From a virus, in the IMG/VR virus record IMGVR_UViG_3300049893_000329, positions 1 to 43,336 of that record: a DNA stretch of 43,336 nucleotides. One strand, given 5' to 3'. Of the stretch, positions 1 to 7,761 are shown piece after piece. Position 1 is the stretch's first letter, and each line of letters starts with the position of its first letter. The notes under the pieces were generated by a model that saw only the letters and a program-made list of their open reading frames with translations, did not search any database and was not told where the DNA came from. A program made the position numbers and the translations under genes.

Positions 1-175
1 CCCCAGGAATTAGCACGACTGGTGAGCCAGACTTCATCTCCGAAGATAGTGCCCGTCAACTTGGTTTGCTGCACAGTCCCGAAGATATGGCACGTTATGC
101 CGAGCATGAAAGTAAGTTGCAGCAGGAAAGAATGTTGGCTGCGAAAATTGCCTTTACTCAGGGCTTGGATGACTT
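1..175. repeat. terminal redundancy, copy 1 (circular-contig overlap)
   Basis: These 175 bases are repeated at the other end of the window (43162-43336). The copies differ at one base that I can see: G at 49 against C at 43210, which makes codon AGT (Ser) against ACT (Thr) in the same gene. The gene reading frame is continuous through the join. The simplest reading is a circularly assembled genome of about 43,161 bp with the overlap left in. It may instead reflect terminal redundancy of the packaged DNA. Confidence 0.93.
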
Positions 176-464
176 CTACTTGCAAGTAGTTCAGAACTCT
201 TCTCGTATTAAAGACTGCATGAAAACTTTCAGCCAACTTGCAACTGAGTTCAACGCAATGGTTGCCGGTGCCCAAGCTTTGGGTATGGAAGATTTTCTGG
301 ATTATATCAACACAAACCAAACTTCCGTGCATTTCATCCAGTTATCTGAAGCACAAGCTACTTGTCGTGCACAACTTGCAGCTATGCGCGCTATTTATAT
401 GGACATTCTTAGCATGGAGTCTGTAGATAAACTCCGCGCTGAAGAGCGTGCACCACAGTCGTAA
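1..464 (+). CDS. hypothetical phage protein, 3' part (5' part lies at 43104-43161)
   Basis: The reading frame is open from base 3 and ends at the stop at 462-464. Through the circular junction it joins the ATG at 43104, giving a 173-residue protein. A start at the internal ATG (base 66) would lose the N-terminal part that the junction shows to be in frame. The protein has an acidic, Thr/Glu-rich N-terminus and a mostly helical remainder with no motif I recognise. It lies between terminators at 43052-43087 and 488-522, so it behaves as its own small transcription unit between the SSB-like gene and the DNA polymerase operon. A replication or early role is inferred from position only. Confidence 0.8.
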   Translation, partial: PGISTTGEPDFISEDSARQLGLLHSPEDMARYAEHESKLQQERMLAAKIAFTQGLDDFYLQVVQNSSRIKDCMKTFSQLATEFNAMVAGAQALGMEDFLDYINTNQTSVHFIQLSEAQATCRAQLAAMRAIYMDILSMESVDKLRAEERAPQS

Positions 465-487
465 CATTTCAATCCAAGCAATCTCCG

Positions 488-522
488 AAAACCAGTCTAG
501 GAAAATCTTAGACTGGTTTTTT
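488..522 (+). terminator. intrinsic terminator
   Basis: A perfect 12-bp stem (AAAACCAGTCTA at 488-499 with TAGACTGGTTTT at 509-520) encloses a 9-base loop and runs into six T residues. It lies 24 bases after the stop of the preceding gene. Its sequence is clear evidence for rho-independent termination, although the DNA polymerase operon downstream then needs read-through or a promoter I could not find. Confidence 0.9.
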
Positions 523-557
523 GGGTAGAAGATATACCAAAAACCCCGGAGCTGAAT

Positions 558-935
558 ATGCAACATATAGAACCAAACACTCGTCTGATAGAATTCATGG
601 CGGACAACTTATTCTGTGACGTTCACACGTTGAAGCAAACTCTTTGGCGTGGTGTTCAAGTTATGACTGCACAAAAGTTTCTGCAAGAAAGTATCAAAGT
701 TCATGGCAGTCGTGTTGTTCCAGCAATTGCAAGCTTCTACAAAGATGCATTAGGTATGTATCCAGAAGTTTCCGTATCTGATGATGGTTCGAGACTGCGT
801 TTCTTTATGCCAACTATTGATGGTCTTGAAGGCATAGAACTTGTGGTGTACGAAGATTACGCACGAAGCTTTCTGCTGTCCACAGTGTTCGGGGCTTTAC
901 AAGTTACTCCCAAAAAAGTCTATTCATATATTTAA
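558..935 (+). CDS. hypothetical protein (125 aa)
   Basis: This is the first gene after the 488-522 terminator and sits directly before the DNA polymerase gene. The ATG has CCGGAG about eight bases upstream as ribosome binding site. The protein looks like a small mixed alpha/beta domain: the N-terminal half is helical and the C-terminal half has alternating hydrophobic strands (around residues 70-100). I see no catalytic motif, signal peptide or membrane segment. Its stop is ten bases before the polymerase ATG, so the two are probably co-transcribed. A role in replication is inferred from context only. Confidence 0.75.
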   Translation: MQHIEPNTRLIEFMADNLFCDVHTLKQTLWRGVQVMTAQKFLQESIKVHGSRVVPAIASFYKDALGMYPEVSVSDDGSRLRFFMPTIDGLEGIELVVYEDYARSFLLSTVFGALQVTPKKVYSYI

Positions 936-944
936 GGTGCTAGT

Positions 945-3191
945 ATGCTGAAACTTAGCCTGAACCCTCAAATAAATTCTAAGCCCAGATCAGGCAAGTT
1001 ATTGCTGTCTGTACCAAACAAAGATATTTCCTACACAAAATCCGTAGCGAGTATCATTAATCAAGTCTTTGAAACTTTCACCCCCGACTCCAACAAATAC
1101 GCAAGCGCTGAGTACTTGATAAATGCAGCAATTGCAAAACGTTGCACCCACATCGGCACTACAGACTTTGCAACATTCAAACTTTTCGACCCACTATTAG
1201 AAGGTACATCAAATGAGAATATCGGATCAGTCATTACTGTCAAACTTAATTCGGGTAATAAACTCAGAGTTTGCCTCTTACCACCGCTCTGGTACTGCTA
1301 CGCAAAGAATGAAGGAAACTTCCTTATCGAGCGTTTCGTTCGGAAGTTACATTCAGGAACGCAAGTTACAGCAGACAGTTTTAATTGGGAATTCTGCACA
1401 CCCGGTAATATAGATCATATCGCAGGCAGGCTAGATGCATCAACTCTAACTGCCGTAGATATTGAAACTTCTAAAGTTGATCGGAAGATTACTTCCGTGT
1501 CGTACACAGGTTGCTGGCCTGATCCAAGCGGGGCATTAAGATCCTACACTTGGGTTGTGCCTTGCAACTCTACCACATATCCATGGTGCATAACTGCCAT
1601 GCGTAGATTCAACCAGACTGCCAGTCCCAAAGTTATGCAAAATGGGCAGTATGATTGTGTCTATTTCCTCCGCTTTAATGCGCCAGTTCACAACTATCTG
1701 TACGACACCTATCATTTATTCCATGCGATATTCCCAGAGTTGCCGAAAGACCTAGCGTTTATTTCCTCTTTCTATCTTGATAGTTTCAGATTTTGGAAGG
1801 ATGAAGGAAGTCGCAATCTGTATGAGTACAACGGCAAAGATACTCACAACACTCTTTGGACTTTCTTGGCCATGGTTGCAGAAATGCCAGACTATGCGCC
1901 CAAGAATTACGCAACTAAATTCAAGTTAGTCTTTCCCTGCATCTCCTGCGAGTTAGATGGTTTTAACATTGACGAAAAGGAGCAAGCTAAGAACTGGAGC
2001 ATCGAAGATGAAAAAGCAAAAAACTCTGCGGCTCGGCTACAAAAGTTACTCTCAGTGCCAAACTTCAATCCGGGTTCGCCCAAGCAAGTCATGCAGATGT
2101 TTCAAGCCCTTGGATATACCGAGGCTAAAGATACTTCTGATTTATCGATCATCAAATTTGGTGAGAAAGATCCGCTGTTCTTACGTATTGCGGAACTTAT
2201 TCAAACTTACCGCGGAGCAACCAAGGCACGTAGCACGTACTTTGAAATCGAACTTTTCGCGGGCAGACTCTTTTACAAACTTGACCCGTCAGGAACTGAA
2301 ACAGGTAGAATGTCTAGCAAGTCTGGTAGTTTCTGGTGCGGAACTCAGATCCAAAACATTCCGCCATATGCACGTGGAATGGTCGTTTCTCTCCCGGGAT
2401 GGAGTCTTGCTGGCATCGATAAGTCTCAGTCCGAAAGTTACTGTACGGCATATATATCTCAAGACCTGCAACTTATTAAGAACGTAACAACAAGTCCAGA
2501 CTTCCACTGCTCTAATGCAAGTATGTTCTTTGGTATGGCATTCGAAACTTTGTACGATGTGAAGTTGAAGAAAGTCTTAAATAAGCTGATTCGTAAGTTA
2601 GCTAAACCTATCAATCATGGAGCTAACTACAACATGGGAGCTAAGACTCTGGTCGATACGATTATATCGCAGATGGGAAGTTCGGCATTGATAGAAATTC
2701 GTAGACTCCTTAAGTTGCCAGCGACCATGTCTTACCAAAGAGTTGCACAAAAAGCTCTGGATAGATTTGATACAGTGTACCCAAGACTTCGGTCAATTTG
2801 GTACAATGAAATTGTTATGGAAGTTTTACGTACCGGCAAGTTAGTAACACCTGTAGGTTATGTTCGTAGAACTTTCATGAATCCCAGAAAGTCTGCGTCA
2901 GATTTAAACGCATGTGTTGCGCACAAACCACAATCAACATCTGTGCATCTAGTCAATGAAGCATTTTACAAAATCTGGCGAGAGCTGCAACTGAAGAAAT
3001 ATCGTGGCAGCTTTAGACTTAAAGCGCAGGTTCACGATGAAATTATTCCAATGATAAAAGATTGGTGCGTAGAAATAGCTGCGAAAGAAGTTGCGGATAT
3101 GATGGTTATTCCAACCGTTATTAACGGACGCACCATGACTATACCTTCAACCGTTGCAATTGGCAAAACTTGGGCTGATTGTAAAGATTAA
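945..3191 (+). CDS. family A DNA polymerase with 3'-5' exonuclease domain
   Basis: This is the replicative DNA polymerase, 748 residues, close to the size of T7 gp5. The exonuclease part shows Exo I as VDIET (Asp172, Glu174), Exo II around NGQYDCVYF and Exo III as YNGKDTHNT. Polymerase motif A is GIDKSQSES with catalytic Asp492 and the conserved Glu. Motif B has Arg550 and Lys554 as expected. Motif C is VHDE with Asp698. The O-helix is unusual: His558 stands where Klenow has Phe762 and T7 has Tyr526, and the usual YG pair is Tyr-Asn. In motif A, Lys replaces the usual Tyr after the catalytic Asp. All catalytic residues are present, so it should be active. The ATG follows AAGG with good spacing. 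Confidence 0.97.
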   Translation: MLKLSLNPQINSKPRSGKLLLSVPNKDISYTKSVASIINQVFETFTPDSNKYASAEYLINAAIAKRCTHIGTTDFATFKLFDPLLEGTSNENIGSVITVKLNSGNKLRVCLLPPLWYCYAKNEGNFLIERFVRKLHSGTQVTADSFNWEFCTPGNIDHIAGRLDASTLTAVDIETSKVDRKITSVSYTGCWPDPSGALRSYTWVVPCNSTTYPWCITAMRRFNQTASPKVMQNGQYDCVYFLRFNAPVHNYLYDTYHLFHAIFPELPKDLAFISSFYLDSFRFWKDEGSRNLYEYNGKDTHNTLWTFLAMVAEMPDYAPKNYATKFKLVFPCISCELDGFNIDEKEQAKNWSIEDEKAKNSAARLQKLLSVPNFNPGSPKQVMQMFQALGYTEAKDTSDLSIIKFGEKDPLFLRIAELIQTYRGATKARSTYFEIELFAGRLFYKLDPSGTETGRMSSKSGSFWCGTQIQNIPPYARGMVVSLPGWSLAGIDKSQSESYCTAYISQDLQLIKNVTTSPDFHCSNASMFFGMAFETLYDVKLKKVLNKLIRKLAKPINHGANYNMGAKTLVDTIISQMGSSALIEIRRLLKLPATMSYQRVAQKALDRFDTVYPRLRSIWYNEIVMEVLRTGKLVTPVGYVRRTFMNPRKSASDLNACVAHKPQSTSVHLVNEAFYKIWRELQLKKYRGSFRLKAQVHDEIIPMIKDWCVEIAAKEVADMMVIPTVINGRTMTIPSTVAIGKTWADCKD

Positions 3192-3203
3192 TTAGGGGTC
3201 GCT

Positions 3204-3398
3204 ATGTATGTTGTAATAGGTATAACTCCAGAAGAACCCTTGCTTAAAGGTTTAACTTCGTTCTTCTCAGGTATTCAGATTGAGGATATACTAAATATTA
3301 ACGGAGTGCATTACACTGTGATAAGTCGCAAGTGGATGTTGTTGTGTGATGAACCAAACTACTTGTTTATTCGTGTGATGCCGTGTCCGGAGAATTAA
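3204..3398 (+). CDS. small hypothetical protein (64 aa)
   Basis: A short gene sits between the DNA polymerase and the DUF3987-type gene, with AGGGG upstream of the ATG and tight spacing on both sides (12 and 4 bases). The protein alternates hydrophobic and polar residues as a small beta-rich domain would. It has no transmembrane stretch and no motif I recognise. Position suggests a small accessory factor of the replication operon, but nothing in the sequence shows a function. Confidence 0.7.
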   Translation: MYVVIGITPEEPLLKGLTSFFSGIQIEDILNINGVHYTVISRKWMLLCDEPNYLFIRVMPCPEN

Positions 3399-3402
3399 AA
3401 TT

Positions 3403-4713
3403 ATGTCTGAGTTCATAAGTTTATATAGAAAATTCACCGAGAATACTGAGAGTGATACTAGGTTTCATGTGTTCTGTGCACTATCCGCAGTTGGAACTAT
3501 CCTGTCCAGAAAAGTGCATTTCGATTTTGGCCACAGCATTCTGTATCCGAATTTGTATGTATTGTTAGTTGGTACACCTGCATCCAGAAAGTCTTCCGCA
3601 ATTATGATTGCCAAGAATCTTTTGCAGGCTCAAGGTTACAAATACTTTGCTCAGGACAAAAGTTCTAGAGAAAAGTTTTTACTTGACTTTGAGGAAGGTT
3701 TGGATATAATCACAAACTATGAAGAAGTCAATCTCAACAAATTATTAGACCAGCAGATAACGCCAAAAATATCTGTTGCTGATTTATCCAACATGTTTAT
3801 AACTCCAGAAGAACAAAAAATATCTCAGGCATATCTGGCACTGAGCGAGTTTGCAAACTTCATTGGCCAAAACAATACCGGATTTGCAACAACTTTAACT
3901 GACATCTATGATAACCCACCAGTTTACGGTGAGCGTTTGAAAAATTCTAAGTCAGTCAAGATTGTACGTCCTTGTGTGAATATCTTGGGAGGTGTAACTC
4001 CGATACATTTTGTAACTCACCTGCCTCCGGAACTTGTAGGGCAAGGTTTCATGAGTAGAGTTTTATTGGTATATGGAGTTCAGGCTGAAACTAAAATTCC
4101 ATTTCCTCCCAAGAAAGACACAGTCTTGGAAGCTAAGTTGTGCAGCGTGTTGGAATCGATCAACAAGTTACGAGGCGAAATGAAATTTTCAGCTCAAGCA
4201 AAACATGCAGTGAGCCAAATCTATAACAACTACAATCCAATTCCGGATGCAAGATTTGCATACTACACAGGACGCAGACATACGCATCTGATAAAACTCT
4301 GCATGATTGTTGCAGCTACATATCTGAAACGTGAGATAACTGTGGATCATGTGATCGAAGCAAACACTTATCTAGTAGGAATTGAATCTTCCATGCCAGA
4401 TGCTCTCGGAGAATACGGAGAAGGAAGACTTGCAGCAGCAATGCAGAAGTTAGTAGAAGTTCTGAAGGAATCTCCCGGCGGTGCATTACGCACAGATCAG
4501 GTGTATGCAAGTGTTCGACAAGAGTTAAACTCCTTTCGTGATGTACAGGAATTGATTCTTAACTTGCAGGCTGCAAATAAAATTGTTATTTCCAACGACA
4601 CTGGGAGTATAATGTTAAATCCCTTGAGTGATATCAAGAATACTATCTTCGTGGATTTAGCCAAATATTTTCCAGAAGTTAATAAACCCAGAAAAGGTAT
4701 ACTAAAGATATGA
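3403..4713 (+). CDS. DUF3987-like P-loop protein, probable replicative helicase or primase-helicase-related
   Basis: The 436-residue protein carries a Walker A loop, GTPASRKSS, at residues 57-65. It also has the two family signatures I associate with DUF3987 proteins: NILGGVTP at 193-200 and GQGFMSRVL at 213-221. A SEFANFIG segment near residue 150 resembles the acidic Walker B-side motif of this group. DUF3987 proteins are common in phage and plasmid replication modules and are often fused to or paired with a primase. No zinc-finger or TOPRIM primase domain is visible here, so if priming is phage-encoded it is by another protein. The C-terminal third is helical and may be a winged-helix region. 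The gene overlaps its follower by the ATGA quartet. Confidence 0.75.
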   Translation: MSEFISLYRKFTENTESDTRFHVFCALSAVGTILSRKVHFDFGHSILYPNLYVLLVGTPASRKSSAIMIAKNLLQAQGYKYFAQDKSSREKFLLDFEEGLDIITNYEEVNLNKLLDQQITPKISVADLSNMFITPEEQKISQAYLALSEFANFIGQNNTGFATTLTDIYDNPPVYGERLKNSKSVKIVRPCVNILGGVTPIHFVTHLPPELVGQGFMSRVLLVYGVQAETKIPFPPKKDTVLEAKLCSVLESINKLRGEMKFSAQAKHAVSQIYNNYNPIPDARFAYYTGRRHTHLIKLCMIVAATYLKREITVDHVIEANTYLVGIESSMPDALGEYGEGRLAAAMQKLVEVLKESPGGALRTDQVYASVRQELNSFRDVQELILNLQAANKIVISNDTGSIMLNPLSDIKNTIFVDLAKYFPEVNKPRKGILKI

Positions 4714-5171
4714 GTCATATGTATCCAAAAGTAGCGCAGCAACGAGAATCCTTGGATGCTTTGCAGGCAAGATTATTCATAGTTTGCAGTAACCTGTATC
4801 AGCTATCCATGCAATCTGGTGTAAATCTATCCGAGCATATTAATGAGTTAGCAGCGATCGCGGTGGTATTACCATATCAACCTGCCGCGGAATTCCTTGG
4901 GTCTTTCTGGCAAGACAACAATACTAAGAAAGTTTTCCTGTGCTCACAAGACCCGAACACTCTGGGTATTTCTGCCAACTATCTAGACTATGCTCTGTAT
5001 ATGACACTAAGACTGGGAAATACTCCACCACAAATGGAACTTCCCAAACCTGCAATCTTTACACGTGGCGCTACAGAATTGCAAGAAAATCTGCAACAAG
5101 CAAACCAAGCAGTTTTGGATAAGTTCTGGGACACAAATCCGTATTATCCACACCACAAGTATATACCCTAA
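4710..5171 (+). CDS. hypothetical protein (153 aa)
   Basis: The start overlaps the stop of the DUF3987-type gene as ATGA, a sign of translational coupling. The protein is mainly helical, with a Gln-rich first third, a hydrophobic segment near residues 45-60 that is too broken by charge for a membrane span, and a Tyr/His/Pro-rich tail. I recognise no family. Coupling to the helicase-like gene suggests a partner or accessory replication protein, which is inference only. Confidence 0.75.
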   Translation: MSHMYPKVAQQRESLDALQARLFIVCSNLYQLSMQSGVNLSEHINELAAIAVVLPYQPAAEFLGSFWQDNNTKKVFLCSQDPNTLGISANYLDYALYMTLRLGNTPPQMELPKPAIFTRGATELQENLQQANQAVLDKFWDTNPYYPHHKYIP

Positions 5172-5189
5172 CCACCGGAGATTACCGCC

Positions 5190-5864
5190 ATGAAAGTTAT
5201 GCAGTCTAGTGATACCCAAATTGAACTTATGTATCAAGTGCAAGATAGACTTAATTGTCTAACTATTGGTCCTGGCTGGGAAGTAGGAAATCAAGATTGG
5301 AAAATTGCGCTATCTGCGGCAGTTCATGAGGTGTTGGAACATTGGGGTTGGGCATGGGACAAAGTTCAGTCACGTAATGTTCAGGAATGCAAGACAAACT
5401 TAATTGATTGTTTTTCCTTTCTAGTCTCTTATGCAGTTACGCAAAATACACAACTTTCTGCCAAAGAATTCTGTCTGGAATCCCGTAGCCTTAAATATTT
5501 TTATATCAAAACTATGCGAGATATCTGGGGTACTGCACAGGTCGAGCAGTTACAAGAAGTTTTGTTGGGTATAGCTAGCATACTCGGCATGAGTCCTACA
5601 GATATATTTTATTGGTTTGTAGGCAAGCAGCAACTTAATATCTTACGCCAGCATAAAGGCTATAAACAAGGAACCTATTCAAAGCTCTGGTTCGGCGAAG
5701 AAGATAATGTTCATCTGGCCCGCATACTAGACGAGGCCAAAGATACCTACAGTCACATAGAGCCAGAAGTTTTCGAGAGCTGGATCTATCGGGAATTAGA
5801 AGGTTTGTATAATTCCTGGAATTTTGCACCCGCAGAAACCCCCTTTAACCAAAACCCCAACTAA
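5190..5864 (+). CDS. dimeric all-alpha dUTPase (dUTP/dUDP pyrophosphatase)
   Basis: This enzyme would hydrolyse dUTP to dUMP and pyrophosphate, keeping uracil out of phage DNA and feeding thymidylate synthesis. The dimeric dUTPase family is recognised by HEVLEHWGW (Glu47, Glu50), the segment TNLIDCFSF (Asp73), and the C-terminal nucleotide-binding block KQQLN..RQ, GYKQGTYSKLW and GEEDN (residues 146-173). The length of 224 residues fits the family. One oddity is Asn70 in the place where I expect the third metal-binding Glu of the ExxD motif. The gene sits among replication genes, with CCGGAG as ribosome binding site before the ATG. Confidence 0.88.
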   Translation: MKVMQSSDTQIELMYQVQDRLNCLTIGPGWEVGNQDWKIALSAAVHEVLEHWGWAWDKVQSRNVQECKTNLIDCFSFLVSYAVTQNTQLSAKEFCLESRSLKYFYIKTMRDIWGTAQVEQLQEVLLGIASILGMSPTDIFYWFVGKQQLNILRQHKGYKQGTYSKLWFGEEDNVHLARILDEAKDTYSHIEPEVFESWIYRELEGLYNSWNFAPAETPFNQNPN

Positions 5865-5875
5865 GAGGAAATACC

Positions 5876-6295
5876 ATGAAAAAGTTAACTGCCGCTGAAC
5901 AAGTTACACTGAGCAAGTTAGTGTCTCGTGCAAAAGCTAACTCCCAGTGTGCTGAAATTCTGGAGCCTCAGACAGCACCTGAAACTCCTGATGCAATCAA
6001 AGCTGTACTGAATGAGCGTGGCGCTCGTTACGGAGATTTCAGCAATCATGCACGTTTGGCCCAAAGACTGATCAGAAGTTTGACTCTGTTCAGTTACCCT
6101 ATTGACAATGGCCCTGAGTATCCTCCAAGCATAATGGTTCCGTGGGATAACATGCCAGCAGTTAATCGTCAGGCACTGACTGTTATCTGTGATAAACTTG
6201 CACGAATCATGTCTGGCGATTGCAACTATGCGGATAACTGGGTGGACATTCAAGGCTACGCAAGACTGGTAGAAGAACGCCTGCCTAAAAACTAG
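5876..6295 (+). CDS. DUF6378-like phage protein
   Basis: The 139-residue protein has the pattern I know from the DUF6378 group of phage proteins: ERGARYGDF at residues 47-55, a central helix with QALTVICDKLARI (99-111), and GDCNYADNWVDIQGYA (114-129). The regular spacing of Lys, Asp and Asp around a short helical bundle recalls MazG-type all-alpha pyrophosphatases, but I cannot show catalysis. It follows the dUTPase by 11 bases with AGAGGAAA as ribosome binding site, consistent with a nucleotide-pool role, which remains inferred. Confidence 0.7.
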   Translation: MKKLTAAEQVTLSKLVSRAKANSQCAEILEPQTAPETPDAIKAVLNERGARYGDFSNHARLAQRLIRSLTLFSYPIDNGPEYPPSIMVPWDNMPAVNRQALTVICDKLARIMSGDCNYADNWVDIQGYARLVEERLPKN

Positions 6296-6307
6296 GAGTG
6301 CTCACAC

Positions 6308-6637
6308 ATGCATACTTCAGTAGTATTGCACAGTTTATTAACTTCCAAAGTTATGCCAGTGCCCAATACTCCGGTAGTCTGCCTATTCTGTGAATATAAT
6401 GCAGAGCATGTCAAGGTGATAAGATTCAAGCTCTGCACTTATATTCAACTGCCTGATCCGGAAACTAATACATTTTCCTACAAGTGGATTCTACATAATT
6501 ACGTGGGGAATCCACAAGTTTATCCATTAGCCTGGGTAGAGTTTGTGGGAAATGAGAAACCGGCGGAAACAGTTCCGTGGTTAGAAATCTTACACCGCTG
6601 GGGAAAGGTAGATTTTAAATTCAACTTTGATATTTAG
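6308..6637 (+). CDS. hypothetical protein (109 aa)
   Basis: The ATG is preceded by TAGGAG at good spacing. The product is beta-rich with many aromatic and Pro residues. Three Cys residues lie in the first half (around residues 25, 28 and 43); the CLFC pair could bind metal, but there is no matching second pair. No signal peptide or membrane segment is visible. I do not recognise a family. It is the second-last gene of the leftward plus-strand operon. Confidence 0.7.
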   Translation: MHTSVVLHSLLTSKVMPVPNTPVVCLFCEYNAEHVKVIRFKLCTYIQLPDPETNTFSYKWILHNYVGNPQVYPLAWVEFVGNEKPAETVPWLEILHRWGKVDFKFNFDI

Positions 6638-6646
6638 GAATTTGTT

Positions 6647-7243
6647 ATGAAACCAACAATTGGTAGAAGACTGTGGTTCTTCATGAGCATAAATCAGGCA
6701 TTAGCGCACGGGTTGTCAAAACTTTCAGAGCAACCATTTGATGCTGGTGTTATTTACGTCAACGAAACTGGAACTGTTAATTTACAAGTCACCGATCATA
6801 TGGGAGCTGTAAGAAACTTTCTTGCAGTACCTATAGTCACAGAGCCAGAAGATCATGGGCATCCTTATTGGGCAGAATGGATGCCGTATCAAAAAGAACA
6901 AGCTGCAAAACAGGAGACTACACCTAAGTTTAACATAGATAGTCAAGCTCAGCAGGCTGCTGCGTGGCTGAAAGTTGTGGGAGTTCTGGATGATATTGCC
7001 CCTAATTGGATGGAATTAGGGCCTATGCCTATGGATGCAGCTTGTGCACAAATACAACAGTTTGCCTACAATGAGGCAAAAAGCAAATCTTTGTTGCATA
7101 ATTTACCACAAACTGCTTTAAGTCCAGTACAACTTAAATTCTTTTTATCTAACTTGGAAACTAAGCCAGGTTGGGGTAAAAATGAATTGAAAGATATGTT
7201 GTTGAATATCATTGTGCAGTCAGATCAACAATTGACTGGCTAA
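6647..7243 (+). CDS. hypothetical protein (198 aa), last gene of the polymerase operon
   Basis: TAGGAA precedes the ATG. The N-terminal half has alternating strands, a Gln/Ala-rich linker lies around residues 85-105, and the C-terminal half is predicted helical. There is no recognised domain. The gene ends 32 bases before the terminator at 7276-7309, so it closes the plus-strand replication operon that begins at 558. A function cannot be assigned. Confidence 0.75.
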   Translation: MKPTIGRRLWFFMSINQALAHGLSKLSEQPFDAGVIYVNETGTVNLQVTDHMGAVRNFLAVPIVTEPEDHGHPYWAEWMPYQKEQAAKQETTPKFNIDSQAQQAAAWLKVVGVLDDIAPNWMELGPMPMDAACAQIQQFAYNEAKSKSLLHNLPQTALSPVQLKFFLSNLETKPGWGKNELKDMLLNIIVQSDQQLTG

Positions 7244-7275
7244 GCAAAAATTTAATTAAAACTTTAAATCTCTCG

Positions 7276-7309
7276 AAGCCCTGCTTGAGGAAACTCTTGC
7301 GGGGTTTTT
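7276..7309 (+). terminator. intrinsic terminator
   Basis: AAGCCCTGC (7276-7284) pairs with GCGGGGTTT (7299-7307), including two G-U pairs. Inside it, GAG and CTC close a GAAA loop. The stem runs into five T residues at 7305-7309. It lies just after the last gene of the polymerase operon. Confidence 0.85.
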
Positions 7310-7312
7310 GGG

Positions 7313-7482
7313 TGCCAGTAACATCCGTTTTAGACGTAACGGCAATGACTCTGGCAAGTGGATGACTGCGCATCGTAACCACTATAATCTAGAAGATAAG
7401 AGACCAGCGTTTGGTATGTCTCAAGCACGGATCGTACCGTGGAGCGGTTGGCTGCAAAGGGGTAATAGCCGGAGCCTTAACC
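7313..7482 (+). ncRNA. candidate structured RNA, five consecutive stem-loops
   Basis: This gene-poor stretch, between the 7276 terminator and the small membrane-protein gene, can form five adjacent hairpins by direct base pairing. SL1 is TGCCAG/CTGGCA (7313-7318 with 7351-7356) enclosing CAT/ATG and CCGTT/AACGG (7325-7329 with 7338-7342). SL2 is AGTGGATG with CATC (7371-7374) and CACT (7380-7383). SL3 is GAGAC/GTCTC (7400-7404 with 7418-7422). SL4 is CACGG/CCGTG (7426-7430 with 7437-7441). SL5 is GGTT/AACC around GGCT/AGCC (7446-7482). I match it to no known RNA family. It could be a small RNA, or a structured leader of the 7530 gene. One frame is also open through it, so an extended coding region is not fully excluded. 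Confidence 0.5.
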
Positions 7483-7529
7483 TACTGCTAAAAACTCTAA
7501 AATTAAATTCTAACTTTGAGGAAATTAAA

Positions 7530-7718
7530 ATGAGCAAATACTTTGTTTACTCAGTAATTTTTATTGTGATTGTTATTGTTATTGGTGTACTAAGTTATGG
7601 ATCAAGATTACTTAATAACAAGGTAACTCCGATAGCAGTGACGGAAGTAGAAAAGGGCATCAAGTGCGCTTCAATGGTTACACAAGATGGCGCAGCTATA
7701 AGCTGTTGGAAAATGTAA
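7530..7718 (+). CDS. small membrane protein (62 aa)
   Basis: I place the start at the ATG at 7530 because GAGGAA lies seven bases upstream; a longer start at 7308 falls inside the preceding terminator. Residues 5-22 are almost purely Ile/Val/Phe and form one transmembrane helix. The rest is a short polar tail with two Cys residues (around 50 and 59) that could lie outside the membrane. It is isolated from the polymerase operon by a terminator and faces the end of the late operon. Possible roles in lysis, spanin-like action or superinfection exclusion are guesses. Confidence 0.65.
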   Translation: MSKYFVYSVIFIVIVIVIGVLSYGSRLLNNKVTPIAVTEVEKGIKCASMVTQDGAAISCWKM

Positions 7719-7736
7719 CGCTGATATTTGCGGTGC

Positions 7737-7754
7737 TAAGACTTCCATGTCTTA
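7737..7754. terminator. hairpin between converging genes, possible bidirectional terminator
   Basis: TAAGAC (7737-7742) and GTCTTA (7749-7754) form a perfect 6-bp stem with a six-base loop. It lies seven bases downstream of the end of the minus-strand late operon and 18 bases after the plus-strand gene. There is no clear T-run on either side, so termination is only suggested by position. Confidence 0.35.
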
Positions 7755-7761
7755 TGAGTTC

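Noticed and set aside
7308-7529. Upstream extension of the small membrane protein
   Set aside because: Its TTG start lies inside the T-run of a terminator, while the ATG at 7530 has a good ribosome binding site. The region is better explained by RNA structure, although coding is not fully excluded.
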